Source: Silene latifolia
Lineage: Eukaryota; Streptophyta; Magnoliopsida; Caryophyllales; Caryophyllaceae
NCBI RefSeq assembly: GCF_048544455.1
Contig: NC_133538.1
Coordinates: 451,993,311-452,057,310, forward strand
Direction: 5' to 3'
Length of the DNA: 64,000 nt
Shown: positions 14,621 to 25,326 of the stretch, piece after piece
Layout: each line of letters opens with the position of its first letter
Numbering within the stretch: position 1 is the stretch's first letter
Made by a program: the position numbers and the translations under genes
The notes under the pieces: model-generated
Database searches by the model: none
Told to the model about the DNA's origin: nothing
What the model saw: the letters and a program-made list of their open reading frames with translations, nothing else

Positions 14621-15967
14621 AATGCCTGCGACGTCTTTTTCTTTGATTTGTTCGTTGAAGCTTTCTCTTGACTTATTTCCGGCTCATCTTTCTCAACAGC
14701 ATCCTCAATCATGGCAGGACCATCAAGGGTGGACCCGCTCCTCAAAGTGATGGCATTTAGGGTCTCCTTTTGTTCGGGTTGAGTGGGTAAGTGTCCGGGA
14801 GCTCGAGTGTTACTTTTACTAGCCAATTGAGCAATTTGGCTCTCTAGTAACTTCATCCCGGCCTCTCTTGCTTGGGACTCCTTTAGCAACAGATTCTTAA
14901 GCTCGGAGAACTCAGAGTTTTGTGATTGTTGCTGCTGCGGCACATAAGGAGGCTTCGCATCGCTTTTTGCTTTTGATGAGGCGGGACATATGGTCAGCTG
15001 CTGTGCGATGTTGGGTTGGATTTTGGACATTTTGGCTTCTCCAACTCAAGTTCGGATGCGGTGGCTCGTAGTAGGTGTTTGTCCGCCTATAGTGTTGAAA
15101 GGCAAAGACAAGATTCAAAGGGGTCAGGGGCAATTTTTCGAGACATGGCCCTCAACTTCACACCTTTCACGAGGCAGAAGGGACCGTCCGACACGACGAT
15201 TGACTTGGTATATCCCACCTTTAGAAGCTCCTCCTAGCTCATACTTGTCAAATCTCGCGGTGAGAGCCTCAAGTGCAGCAACAGAGGAAGATTCAAGCAC
15301 TCTCCTCTGGTTCCCTCTCGAATTCCCATATTCGGCCTTGTGGGTAGCTAGATCGTCAATGATCTTCCACACCTTGGTTGCTCCCAGTTTTCAGTGAATC
15401 TTCCATTGGCAAAGATCCAAAATGGCCCTCTGATCGTCGTACAAGCCATTGTAGAAATGATTGCACAGACTCCATTTTGCAAACCCATGGTGCGGTATGG
15501 TTCGCACCAACTTCTTGAATCGGACCCATGCCTCGTGGAAATTCTCATCTGGCCCTTGTTTAAAGCCCGTGATTTGAGCTCTAATAGCAATCGTCCTTGA
15601 AGCAGAAAAGTACTTCTTGTAGAATGCTAATGCCAATGTATTCCAATCAGTGATCTCTAGAGCAGTCCGGTCCAAGTCTCTATACCACTCCCTTGCATCA
15701 TCACGAAGGGAGAAGATGAACATGGTCTCCTTTATTTGATCCTGGGTCACGCCACCGGGGGGGGAATGGAGCAGCAGTAGTCAATAAAGGTCTCCATGTG
15801 CTTAGCTGCATCTTCATTTGCGGCTCCCCAAACCGATTTCTCTCGACCATAGTAATGTAAGCAGGCTTTGGTTCGAATTTCCTGGCATCTCCCGGTAACT
15901 CGAACCCTTTGTATAAATTGTCGGCTGTCGGCTCAGAAAAACTAGCTATACTTGCTTCCTTGACCAT
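14530..15967 (-). pseudogene. Athila-type gag, frameshifted
   Basis: The likely start is the ATG at 15967 (MVKEASIASFSEPTADNLYK). The gag core at 15391-15750 (VTQDQIKETMFIFSLRDDAR .. FHEAWVRFKKLV) is the retrotransposon capsid fold region. A near-complete zinc knuckle follows at about 15130-15165 (RERCEVEGHVSKNCP, with the first Cys as Arg). The C-terminal part at 14587-15030 contains NAITLRSG, a hallmark of Athila gag. At least two one-base losses lie in homopolymers: a G4 run near 15830 and a C8 run (G8 on the plus strand) near 15757-15764. The palindrome cluster 14520-14620 falls at the end of this ORF and interrupts the join to the protease. Confidence 0.8.
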
Positions 15968-16276
15968 GACTGAAATTTCGGAGAAGTAACTGTCTCTACC
16001 AAGATGTAGAAACGGGTGAAGATGGTGGATTTTCCTCGAACAGCTCGTTCTCGTAAAAGCTAGAATGAGAACTTGGCTCTTCCACCGTTGTTCTTGAAAT
16101 AATCTCCTCTTTACGTGCAAAGATCTTTCAATCTCTGGATCAAATGGCGTAATGGACCACCCCGTGACTGCGCATAAGAGGAAACTACAACAAAATATAA
16201 GAACGGTTTAAGGAACGGATGTTCCTTAAACTAAGAAAGACTAAAAATAAAAACAACTAAAATTAGGACTATTGTC

Positions 16277-16294
16277 TCCCCGGCAACGGCGCCA
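16277..16294 (-). other. Primer binding site, tRNA-Asp type
   Basis: The minus strand reads TGGCGCCGTTGCCGGGGA starting six bases inside the LTR edge. This is the PBS sequence typical of Athila elements, complementary to a plant tRNA-Asp 3' end as I recall it. It fixes the orientation. Confidence 0.85.
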
Positions 16295-16886
16295 AAATTT
16301 GATACCCGTCGTTGTGAGTACCAAAGATAAAATTTATAATCTCCTATTAAGACTAACCTAGGCTAGTGGTAACAGGGTCGAACCACAAGGAGGCAGTTGT
16401 AAACTCTAGTTGATTTATGATCAGTCAAAAGTAACAATTATGGGGGTTGGTTTGAATTGATCTATAGCTAATAGTAAATAAAGGCAATAAACTAAATGAA
16501 AGATTTAAACAGATAAAAGAAGGGTACTAGGATGGTCGGGTCATTATAGCTTCAAGCGGCAAACTAAGTCGGTCTAATCAAACACGGTAAGGCGGGAAAT
16601 AAAGAGGTCCTCTCGGTCCACTCTTAACAAATAGCATCTCTCGATCTCGCTATAGTTCCCTAATGTCACTAATACTAACTCTCGTCCCGAAAAGTGACTA
16701 ATGGTCTAAACTATACCTATCTTTCGATCTTAGCACAGTCTAGTCGATTTAATTGACGGTCTAATAACCTCCCCTATCTTTCGATCTAATGGGTCACACA
16801 AAAAGGTATCTAACTGGTCGCATGCATTCGATTTGTTAAATACAAGATTAAGAACAATTAAAACGAAGGATAACCTTACAAGGTCA

Positions 16887-17522
16887 TCGATCGACCAACA
16901 ATGTCAATCGATCGATCGACACGCGTTCAGTCCGTGTTCAATCTAATGCCGCCTATGCTAAAATTCCCCTACATCCCAGCACTATAGATTAAGCTACTCA
17001 TGCTAAGGGTAGAAACAATAACATAAACGATAAAACTAGCTACTGAATTCATGCTTAAAACAGGAAAGGAAGCAATTAACATGCAATAATGAAGATGGTT
17101 TCGGGAATCTACTAGCAATTCTAATCTATTAGCAAAATAAATGAACTGAAAGTAAACAGGGAGAATACCGAATTGCAGAGGAAAGATTGATTAATAAGAA
17201 CCGAAATTCCGATGCTCACAATAATCTCAAACCCTAACTATTCGATAAAGAACTTGAATGAAAACTTAATGCTAAAACTTGATGTAAAATTCTGAATAAA
17301 AGACTTGATAATAAACTGATGATCTAGGTTACGTTATATAGGAAATATACGTAACATCTTATTCCAAAACCTAAACACAATGGGCTTTGAGTTCCTTGAT
17401 CTTTTAATTCTCGTCCAAACAGCTTATGTGGTCGATCGACTAAGCAGAAAGTCGATCGATCGATCTCTGCAATAGCTTCGATCCGATAGTTGGTCGATCG
17501 ACCGATGAGTCTAGTCGATCGA
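16887..17522. repeat. TCGATCGA palindrome pairs in the 5' LTR
   Basis: Cores lie at 16887/16908 (21 apart), 17432/17452 (20) and 17494/17515 (21). They occupy the same places as in the 3' LTR, but bases around them differ more than the rest of the LTR. Confidence 0.85.
17334..17340 (-). promoter_or_regulatory. LTR TATA box of the 5' LTR
   Basis: TATATAA on the minus strand in the same context as 10424-10430. In the 5' LTR it is about 470 bases inside the start at 17807 and upstream of gag. Confidence 0.4.
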
Positions 17523-18020
17523 TCGCTTGAGCTGCTAGTTGATCGCTTTATTCTCGTGGATTCGTCTTTGGACCTTGGATCGCGCACCAAGCTCGTTCCT
17601 TAAGCAATTCCTTTACGTCATTTGCAATGCAGATTACTCGGGGACGGATTTGGCTCGATTTCCCGCTGAATTCTTCACATTTCTGCAATAACGTACAAAA
17701 ACACGAAAGTAGAGGAACATAGAGAAATATTGGCATATATTGCACATTTGAGCTCTTGAAATGCGTGTAGAATAAAGTGTGAAACATCATATTTTAGACA
17801 CGCATCAGGCGTCTTGTTATATAATCAGTTGGTTATAGTAATATTACATCTCAATTATTGTATTGTCTTAACTTAGTTGTTTCAATTCTGAGTTATTGTT
17901 GTGGTTTTATATAATTTGCTTATAGTTGCATAGTTATTTATATCTTACCCCCTTTTTGTTTTATTTCTTTCAGTGAGCTTTTGTTTTCTACTGGTGCAAC
18001 CCTCTCCTTCACGGCAAAAC

Positions 18021-18164
18021 ATGTTTCTCGACGGGAAGAAATACTCGTGGAAGAAGGGTGAAAACAACGACAAACACAATTCTCGATGGAAAATTACTTT
18101 TAGACATAGTATTGGAGATAAATATATGAATTTAGATTGGTGGCAGACTAATGAGGTTGTTTAG
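18021..18164 (+). other. Short exon-like ORF of element B, 47 codons
   Basis: An ATG at 18021, about 47 bases after an acceptor-like TTTCTTTCAG (17974), opens MFLDGKKYSWKKGENNDKHN and continues Trp- and Lys-rich to a stop at 18164. A degenerate sister copy lies at 18517-18570 (MVLIGKNDENTSKTTSC), again just after an acceptor, and is also present inverted in element A near 7450-7500. Repetition of the same exon-like block in two elements shows it belongs to the element. I recognise no domain. It could be a truncated exon rather than a translated peptide. Confidence 0.3.
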
Positions 18165-19382
18165 AGTAACTTTTGTTGCTAACAATGGTGCGTCGATCTT
18201 AATGCAGTTGAGTTTTTTTGGTACATTATTATTTCTCTGAAATAATCAGTTATTGTATTATTTTGTTTCAGTTATTTCAATGCATTAGTGGGATTATTGT
18301 ATTTCATTTTGCTTAGTTACTCCCTTTTGACAAAGTATGCTTTTATTTATCTAAACTAACAAGTTATTTTATAGTATTTTTATGGTTATTTCAATACTTA
18401 TGGGTGGTTATTGTATTTCAGTTGCATAGTTATTTCAACTTACGCTCTTCGCTGTTTTTCTTTCTTTCACGGAGCTTTCGCTTTTTGCAGGTTTAACCCT
18501 CATCAATAGACTAGACATGGTTCTCATTGGGAAGAATGATGAAAACACCAGCAAGACAACTTCTTGTTAATGTTTAACTCCAAGGATAAAGTATGAGACA
18601 AAGTACACAACAGTTCAATCATGGTTATTGTAAAGTTCAATCACTGTTATTGTAATAATTATTGTAGTACACCATAGTTGACGCATGGTTATTGTAAAGT
18701 TTTATCAGGGTTATTGTAATAATTTAAGTCAATTATTATACAACTCTTATGTAATTACTCTATTTTTATGTTCTAAATAAGTGTTGCTTCTATCAAATTT
18801 AGATTCCAATTTATCTTCATCCTCTTTTTTATCATCCAGCTTCTTATTCATCTTCCTCGCATTCTTCTTCTAAAGCACGCTCAATAAATCGGGAAGGGGT
18901 TTATTAGCTTGGTTATTGCATCAACGAATCTCAATCATTTCATTGAAGAAAATCAATTATTCTATTGAAAATAATGGCAGTTCTTAAATTAAACAAGATG
19001 ATAACAAACAAAAGATAGATTGTTGACTATATTTGAGTTTCTTCTCAATATAATAATACGTTTTATTCATTACAATAACTGAGTTTATACATTACAATAA
19101 TTGAGTTTCTACATTACAATAACTGCAAATAGCAGAGTTTATACATTACAATAACTGAGTTTCTACATTACAATAACTGCAAATAGCCGAATTTTTCAAT
19201 ACGATAACTGAGTTTGTGCATTCAACTAGACATTTAACATACATTTGGTGTGCTAATCTAGACTACCAACAACTGAAAACATCTTGCATAAGAAACAACT
19301 GCAAACAGTTGGTGTGCTATTACAGGGATTTTGTTTGCACTTATTACATAGCCTCTTCGGTTTGCTCGCCTTTTCAATTGCC

Positions 19383-19867
19383 TTATTCTTTTTGGATATC
19401 AGTCACTTCATACTGCCTTTGTTGTTCAAAATCTTTGGTGGAAGAAAAATAACGTTTGATGATGCCGAACAACCTAACTACATTTCCACTTCTTGTTCCT
19501 TCGACAAATTTCCTTCGGTTGGACTTATTATCTTTTCTCGGAATTGTGCCAGCATCACACTTAGTTCCCTTCAAATGATTTTCACGCATCGAGTTAAGTA
19601 CACTTATTGTTGCATAAAATTCAGACCATACTGTTGACATTTCCATCTTTCTTAAATCAGAAGGATCATAGTCTTGCAATAGCTTTCCATCCAAACTATA
19701 CAAGGGCTTTTTGTAAGATCTCTTTTGTCCATCTACTTAGGATGTACAGCACTGAGATGCTATGTAACCCCATTCTTAACATAATCCATATAGTTTGTTT
19801 ACAAAGGATTCCTTTCCTCTCAAACATCTTGCATGCACATGTTGTTTCTTTTGTTTCAACATTTTGA
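19383..19867 (-). pseudogene. FAR1/FRS-like SWIM zinc-finger fragment, decayed
   Basis: Read on the minus strand from 19860: VETKETTCACKMFERKGILC, then KQTIWIMLRMGLHSIS and LYILSRWTKEILQKA. This is the pattern of the FAR1-related SWIM motif (CxC, then CxH followed by W and RWxK). The final His of the CxH pair is Gln (CKQT), which should abolish zinc binding. A TAG with a one-base shift near 19703 separates it from a continuing 106-codon stretch ending at 19383 (YSLDGKLLQDYDPSDLRKME..). FAR1/FHY3 proteins derive from MULE transposases, so this is probably the C-terminal end of the element's former transposase. No DDE region is seen in B. Confidence 0.55.
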
Positions 19868-20812
19868 ACAACCTGTATTACAACAACAGTTATTTCAATA
19901 TGAAAACATAGTTATTATATAGTTCAAAATGAATTATTTCATTATGAAAACAAATGAACGACTAAGTAGTAGCTGATCAATCATTTTAGTGTAAAGACAC
20001 AGTTATTATGAAGTTCAAATTGAGTTATTTCATTCCGAATACAATTGAATTTCAAAGTAGCAGCATTTAAATTGGGATTTGTTATTTCTATGAATACATG
20101 GTTATTGTATAGATTTAACCCAGCTATTTCAATGCATAAAAGCAGTTATTGTATATTGTTTTACTCAAAATGAATTTCAATTATATTCAAAACATGCAAT
20201 AACCTGGAATATTCTCAACTGATTGAAAGCAACTGAAACATCTATTATGTGAGTGATCCGTTTTCTGCAAATCCTCCAACACCACAAGAACAAGCAGCCG
20301 CTTGCACCACACGAATTCATCATTCTCTTGAATCACAGAAATCGGATTAGAATTGTTATTTTGATTTCAATAGCTATGAAAATCACTGAAGTAATTCGAT
20401 TATTAGCTAAGAAATCGTAAATAATATACATACCTTTGTTTTGATTTGATGTGTTAGGGTTTTCCGAAATTTGATTATTAATTGAAGAAAAAACTGATCG
20501 TTTCAATTGAAATAATCGAAATTGTGAATGAATTTGCAGTAATCGTATGGAATTGCAAAAAAAACCTGGGAAGAATTTGATGAAATCGTCGATGAATTTG
20601 GATATTTTGATTGATTTTCCACATTTTTTGTTTGATGCGAAAAGAGAAAATAGGTTTAGAGAGATGAAGTAGTTAGATTTAGAGGGAGAAGCAGTTCTTT
20701 GTGTTTGTGACGTTGAATTGTGAGGAAATTGATTTTGTTAGATCAATTGTATATATATGCGGGGGTAACTCACGAAAAGTGGCAAACTCACCGGATCCTG
20801 GCTATATATATA

Positions 20813-21124
20813 CTCCCTCCAATTCGCCATTTCTTCCCTATTTCCTAAAACGGTTATTCAGGTTTTCTTCCCCTTTCTATTTTTGGTAACTTTTTACTCT
20901 TATTTTATTCATACCTCTCTCCTATTACCCCACCCACCCAACTCTTTTAATCCTATTTTATTCCTTACTTTAATATTGGTGACCCACAATTCATTATTTA
21001 ACTCTTAATTATTCATTCTTCTCTCCTATTATCAAACCCCACCCAACTTTTTATCAATATAATACACCATTTCTTAATCCTTGTGCCCAAACTAAAGAGG
21101 AAAAAAATAGAGGATTGGAGGGAG
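20813..21124. mobile_element. Stowaway MITE
   Basis: A 312-bp element begins CTCCCTCCAATTC and ends with the inverted ATTGGAGGGAG, flanked by TA on both sides. The TIR and TA target duplication are diagnostic of Stowaway (Tc1/mariner). It sits in the TA tract between element B and the next element. Confidence 0.9.
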
Positions 21125-21344
21125 TATATAGTTCGGATCTTGTATGTTTGGTTTCTTATGGTGAGTTTGTGCTCACACTATTATTTCAGTGTTATTTTTA
21201 TATTCTCATGTTTCTCTAATATTCTCATTATGTTACCTTTTATTTTATTTTTATTTTTTTTCTTACCACCTGTTATTCCATTTTTTTTACCTGTTATTAC
21301 AGTGTTACTCTTATACTTTTTGGTTGTGATGCCACATGTTTTTC

Positions 21345-21560
21345 TAGTGTTATTCTGGTGTTATTGTATTGTTATTCTGGTGTTATTCTGGTATTATTGT
21401 GTGTTACTCCGGTGGTATTCTGGTGTTATTGTGTTACTATTCCGATGTTATTCTGGTATTATTGTGTTGTTACGCCGGTGTTATTCTGGTATTATTGTAT
21501 TGTTATTCCGATGTTATTCTAGTGTTATTGTGTTGTTATTCCAATATTATTCCGTGTTAA
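21345..21560. repeat. Array of TTATTCTGGTGTTATTGTG motifs
   Basis: The short words gttattctggt, gttattgtgttgttattcc and relatives repeat through about 215 bases. The 171-codon ORF across it is an artefact of the repeat. Position close to the 21131 terminus again suggests a subterminal motif array. Confidence 0.7.
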
Positions 21561-21734
21561 TTCCATCCATATTACTCTATGAGTTTGTGAAATCGTGACC
21601 TTGTATAAGAATTTCATATTCTTTATGTAATGACCACGGACGGAAGTTAACCCATTTTGAATGTTGGCATAAAAGAAACAAATTCCAGGGATTCAAAAGC
21701 AAGGCGTGGGCTCGAATTTAGAAAGTACTAGTGT

Positions 21735-21760
21735 AACACCCGTGAAAAATCACGGGGTTG
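21735..21760. other. Short hairpin in AT-rich DNA
   Basis: aacacccgtg and cacggggttg can pair around a six-base AT loop, following actagtgt. The surrounding 21.6-22.4 kb is AT-rich and I see no gene in it. It may be an end of an unclassified element, which I could not confirm. Confidence 0.4.
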
Positions 21761-22490
21761 TGTACGTTTTTTTTTCTAAAGATGATTATAAATTTTAGTT
21801 ATTATATAACCAATTCTATTTATTGAACATTTGTACTTTTTAAAAATAAAAAAGAAAAAATATAATATCCTTATAAATATTAAAATATAAAAATGGAAAT
21901 TATAACATTCAAAATTCAAAACTTTAAGATATGTAAATTAATTAATACGATAACATACGATAATGTTAATAAGAGTAACCAATAATTCGCTTTCAAATTG
22001 ATCGAAATTGAGCCTAATAATAATCGGGTTATAAATTTAATCGAGTCCATAATTTCACGGGTTGGGGATCGGTTTCGAGTTTGATATAATTAAAGAGACA
22101 ATTAATTTAATCTTAAAAAAAAAAAAAGTAAAAAACAATATTATTCGAAGGCGAATTGAAAATAATTATATAACCAATTTTAATTACTGAACATGTGTAC
22201 TATTTAATAATATATATATAGAAATTCTAACATTCAAATTTGAGAAATTTGAAATAAGTAAACTAATAAAATAACACATGATAATGTTAATGAGAGTAAA
22301 AATTGTAAGACGGGATTAAAATAAAACAATTAAGACATAGTTGAAAAAGGAAATTATAACTTAAAAATTTAAGTATTTTAAATAAAAAATCTTTTCATAA
22401 TGAATTTTTATTTGAAAGAACAAAAAAAAAATAACAGTTTCTGTGTCGTGTTTAGAGGTCGGAACCGTATGCAACAATTTCATTTGAAAC

Positions 22491-22510
22491 TGGGCCGTGG
22501 TTAGAGCCCA
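22491..22510 (+). promoter_or_regulatory. Paired TGGGCC / AGCCCA site II elements
   Basis: TGGGCC at 22491 and AGCCCA (TGGGCT on the other strand) at 22505 lie about 180-200 bases upstream of the ATG in the candidate first exon. Paired site II (TGGGCY) elements are known in promoters of plant housekeeping, ribosomal and mitochondrial protein genes. They can also occur by chance. Confidence 0.35.
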
Positions 22511-22690
22511 ATTTAAAGAAGCCAAACAAATACAACACTTGATCCATTTCGTCCAACCTTCTGGATATTTCATTTACGCCATTCATTTACGCCATTCATT
22601 CCTTTCAATCATCATCAAAATCAAGAGATCCATCATTCAAACTTTGCGATTGAAGATTATTCAAGATTCTTCTATCCTTCGTTCTCAAAA

Positions 22691-22726
22691 ATGGTGAAAA
22701 TCGTTGATTATTTATTGAAGATCAAG
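22691..22726 (+). other. Upstream ORF in the candidate first exon
   Basis: ATG at 22691 begins MVKIVDYLLKIK and ends at a donor-like AAG|GTTTGT. Joined to the exon at 24594 it would read five more codons and stop at 24609-24611, overlapping the next ATG by one base (TAATG). This is a possible translational control feature, if the transcript is real. Confidence 0.25.
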
Positions 22727-23110
22727 GTTTGTTTATTCTGATTTACATACTTGTCTAATTTTTTTCTTTTTTAATTCCGGTATAGTACTAATTGTTTTTT
22801 ATTTTATAATATAATCGTTTTTTTATTATTGCATGTTGTTGGATGTTGTTGCAAAGGAATACCAGATCTACTAAAATGGAGGATCTGTTGATATTATTGT
22901 AGATCAAGGTTCGTTTTTTATGATCTACAATTTTTGTCTTAATTATTTTTTTTTTTAAATTTGCCGTAAAGTAGTACTGGAAGTTTTTAAATTTGTACTG
23001 TAATTGCTTTTTTTTTTTTATTGCATGTTGTTGGAAGTTGTTGAAAAGGAACTACACAACTTCTAAAATGATGGATCTGTTGATATTAAGGTTATTATTG
23101 TAGATCAAGG
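22720..23110. repeat. Tandem repeat of about 180-200 bp in the candidate intron
   Basis: The anchor gatcaaggtt occurs at 22720, 22902 and 23103, each time followed by a T-rich stretch. Before the second and third anchors there is gcatgttgttgga..gttgttg and ctaaaatg-atggatctgttgatatta. Two and a half diverged copies start right at the end of the candidate first exon. Confidence 0.7.
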
Positions 23111-23656
23111 TTAATTTTCCCTGATTAACATTTTTGCCTTTATTTTTTTTTTAATTTCGGTAAATCAGTACTGCTTTTGAAAGACACATGATATGTTATG
23201 TGCTATGTTAAGGCAAAATGACTGTGTTTGTTATTGTAAAATTGACTTACATAGGAATAATTGTGTTTGTTATGTTTTGGTTTGATTAGAGAAAGGAGTT
23301 AATTTTGAGTGAATTGTTATTTAGTGAAATGATTCCGTCTCACATTGTGATACCGTCTGTCGCAAAAAATTAGCGGATTGATTTTGGTTAAAAGTTTGCT
23401 TCTTACTTGTGAACTCTCTTTGATTGGAAGTGTTCATCTTCTTTGTAGGATGAATACGAAGATCAATGGTGAGAGATGTTCATGTTTTGGAAGCGAAGAT
23501 TTTTATTATAGTCAGTGTTTTGACAGCGGAGATGCATTTTTCTTGCATCTTAGCTCGCGAATGCTGGTAAATTTCTTGAATATTTTTCTTCGGTTATTGT
23601 GCTCTCGAATTTCTTGATCAAGGTGATTCAACATGAAAATTAGGAGTCAGTTTGAT

Positions 23657-23785
23657 TTATAAAATTAGTCCTACATAACAGACCTTCAATCAGTAACAAT
23701 CTATCTAATTTTCATGTTAAGATATATTTTTACTGATTGAAAGTCGGTTATTAAAGACTAATTTTATAAATCGAACCGTCTTATA
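23657..23785. repeat. Foldback inverted repeat
   Basis: tttataaaattagtc at the left pairs with gactaattttataaa at the right, and gaccttcaatcagta pairs with tactgattgaaagtc, around a short loop. No coding potential. It could be a degenerate MITE. Confidence 0.6.
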
Positions 23786-24448
23786 TTGAAATATATGAAG
23801 TTTAATTCCGTATTCTGATACTTGACATGAGTGCGTAATGGAGAATCGGACTGTTGCCAATGACTGAATGGATGATGTAATTTGATCGACAAAGCTTGAT
23901 TAATCTTTACTGGTTGTGCCAACACTAAATTGACATGCTTCTAAAAACAGTAGGTCTAAAATGCTAGTGATGCAGGACTTGTAGTTTTGGTAAAGTCTGT
24001 TTGAGACTTTTGCAAAAGGAAAATGAGTTGACGACACCGAGTGACCCTGAAAATATACTGTCTTTATTGTTAGAAAGTGTATCCATTTTTGGAAATTGGC
24101 TAGTAATGAATTGAGGCCTAATCCGTTGTTGTGTTCTTTGTGGTAGTTTGATTAATTGTGGTTGATCATTACTGAACCGGTTTGTGTGATGGGTGTTATT
24201 TGGATTTTTATTGGTGGAATTTGTTGCTGTGGGGAATGAGGGTGCTAGAAATCTAGCATGGTAGTTGGCTTTGTGAATGAAAAAATTGAAAACTTTAGTT
24301 GAAATTTTCGATTTTGTCAAGCTTAATCGGTTGGTTATTAGTTCACTCCTAATATCTCCGATCTTTGTTATCGGCCAGAAATTTCAATTCCGTCACTGTT
24401 TGTTTGGTTCCTTGTTAGATAATAAGAGTTGCTACTGTAGTATCATAT

Positions 24449-25326
24449 GTTAGCTGGTGTGCAATTGAAAAAAAATGTTGATGCCGTTCCTTTCTTTATC
24501 TTAAATAGTTGAATTCTTTATTTTTTATCTTCTGATAATTAAGAAAAGTTTTCTATGTTCTTATATTAATAAGTGTAGATTTTTATGTTGCAGGTTATTC
24601 TTCTTACATAATGCCAGCGGCTGCGATTGGAGCGATGAGATATTGCTATATGTGGTGGAAGGTGTGCTTTTCATTTTCAAATCAAGTTTGAGCATTAATA
24701 TGCCATATGCAGTGTAGATAATAGAGTTACAAAATTAGAGTAACGCATAATAGTAAATTGCCGGGTTTAGGCATTTTGGGGGTACTTGAGGAAAGAGAAA
24801 TTATGGTTGTTTTTGCTATTTTTGTGCAGCGCTAGGAATTTACGGTCTTTTATAGGACAGCTATTTGCCTTTTCTTTCGACTTAATGGATGTGCATTACT
24901 CACGTTTTTTTATTTAATTACTTATATTTATCTCTATCATTATCTGGATATCTAATCAGATAATAGAGTTACAAAATTTTAACTAAAGTATTTTTAGAAT
25001 AAACTGATGTAAAATTTGCCGCACTGGAATAATCACATCTACTAATTCTTCCTTCAAAAAAGAATAAAAACTACTTACTTTCAAAAGTTGTACCAAATGT
25101 ATACGTTAGGAATATCGATCGAAGTTGACATCAACTAACTATTAAAAAATATGGGGACATCCTGGACAATGTAAATGGGATGTTAGCTGGTGTGCAATTG
25201 AAAAAAAATATTGATGCCGTTCCTTTCTTTATCTTAAATAGTTGAATTCTTATTTTTTATCTTCTAATAATTAAGAAAAGTTTTCTATGTTCTTATATTA
25301 ATAAGTGTAGATGTTTCATGTTGCAG
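24449..25326. repeat. Direct repeat of 145 bp carrying a splice acceptor
   Basis: 24449-24593 and 25182-25326 are close copies (gttagctggtgtgcaattg ... ttgcag), 733 bases apart. Both end in an acceptor-like TTGCAG directly before the two candidate exons, so the acceptor was duplicated together with its upstream intron. Confidence 0.85.

Larger units (their letters stand above)
9389..17807 (-). mobile_element. Complete non-autonomous Athila-like LTR retrotransposon with gag and protease only
   Basis: Two LTRs of about 1.5 kb begin TGATACCC and end CGCATCA on the plus strand. They are flanked by a perfect 5-bp target duplication, ggcgt, at 9384-9388 and 17808-17812. Coding sequence, PBS and polypurine tract all place the element on the minus strand. 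The 5.4-kb interior carries gag and an aspartic protease region but no recognisable reverse transcriptase, RNase H or integrase. It must depend on an autonomous Athila partner. This matches the published TR-GAG concept (terminal repeats plus gag). The LTRs are very similar, so the insertion is relatively young. Confidence 0.9.
16300..17807 (-). repeat. 5' LTR of the Athila-like element
   Basis: It is 1508 bases and the partner of 9389-10897. It is the 5' LTR because the primer binding site adjoins its inner edge (16277-16294). Palindrome clusters lie at 16887-16915 and 17432-17522. Confidence 0.92.
8538..20803 (+). mobile_element. Element B: TA-flanked FAR1-type MULE-like element with nested retrotransposon
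   Basis: The left end reads gatcatatgagttgggtc then a gatgagttacccctc stretch. The right end, reverse complemented, reads ccaggatccggtgagttt then gccacttttcgtgagttacc, nearly the same as the outer end of A. Without the nested LTR element (9384-17812) it is about 3.8 kb. It has a 5'UTR-like start (8690-9075, donor GGTAAGT), two similar exon-like blocks each after a TTTCAG or TTTGCAG acceptor (17974, 18491), motif arrays, and on the minus strand a decayed FAR1-like SWIM zinc-finger region (19383-19867). The outer right end also looks like a 5'UTR exon reading inward (20440-20740). The FAR1 fragment suggests a MULE ancestry. Confidence 0.6.

Noticed and set aside
16277..16294. tRNA gene fragment
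   Set aside because: The tRNA-like sequence is the 18-base primer binding site of an LTR element, without cloverleaf sequence.
21083..21598. 171-codon hydrophobic ORF resembling a membrane protein
   Set aside because: It begins inside a Stowaway MITE and runs through a short-motif array. Hydrophobicity follows from the T-rich repeat.
21716..21770. Helitron terminus
   Set aside because: There is a hairpin, but I found neither a convincing TC start nor a CTRR end at the right distance, nor Rep/helicase motifs.
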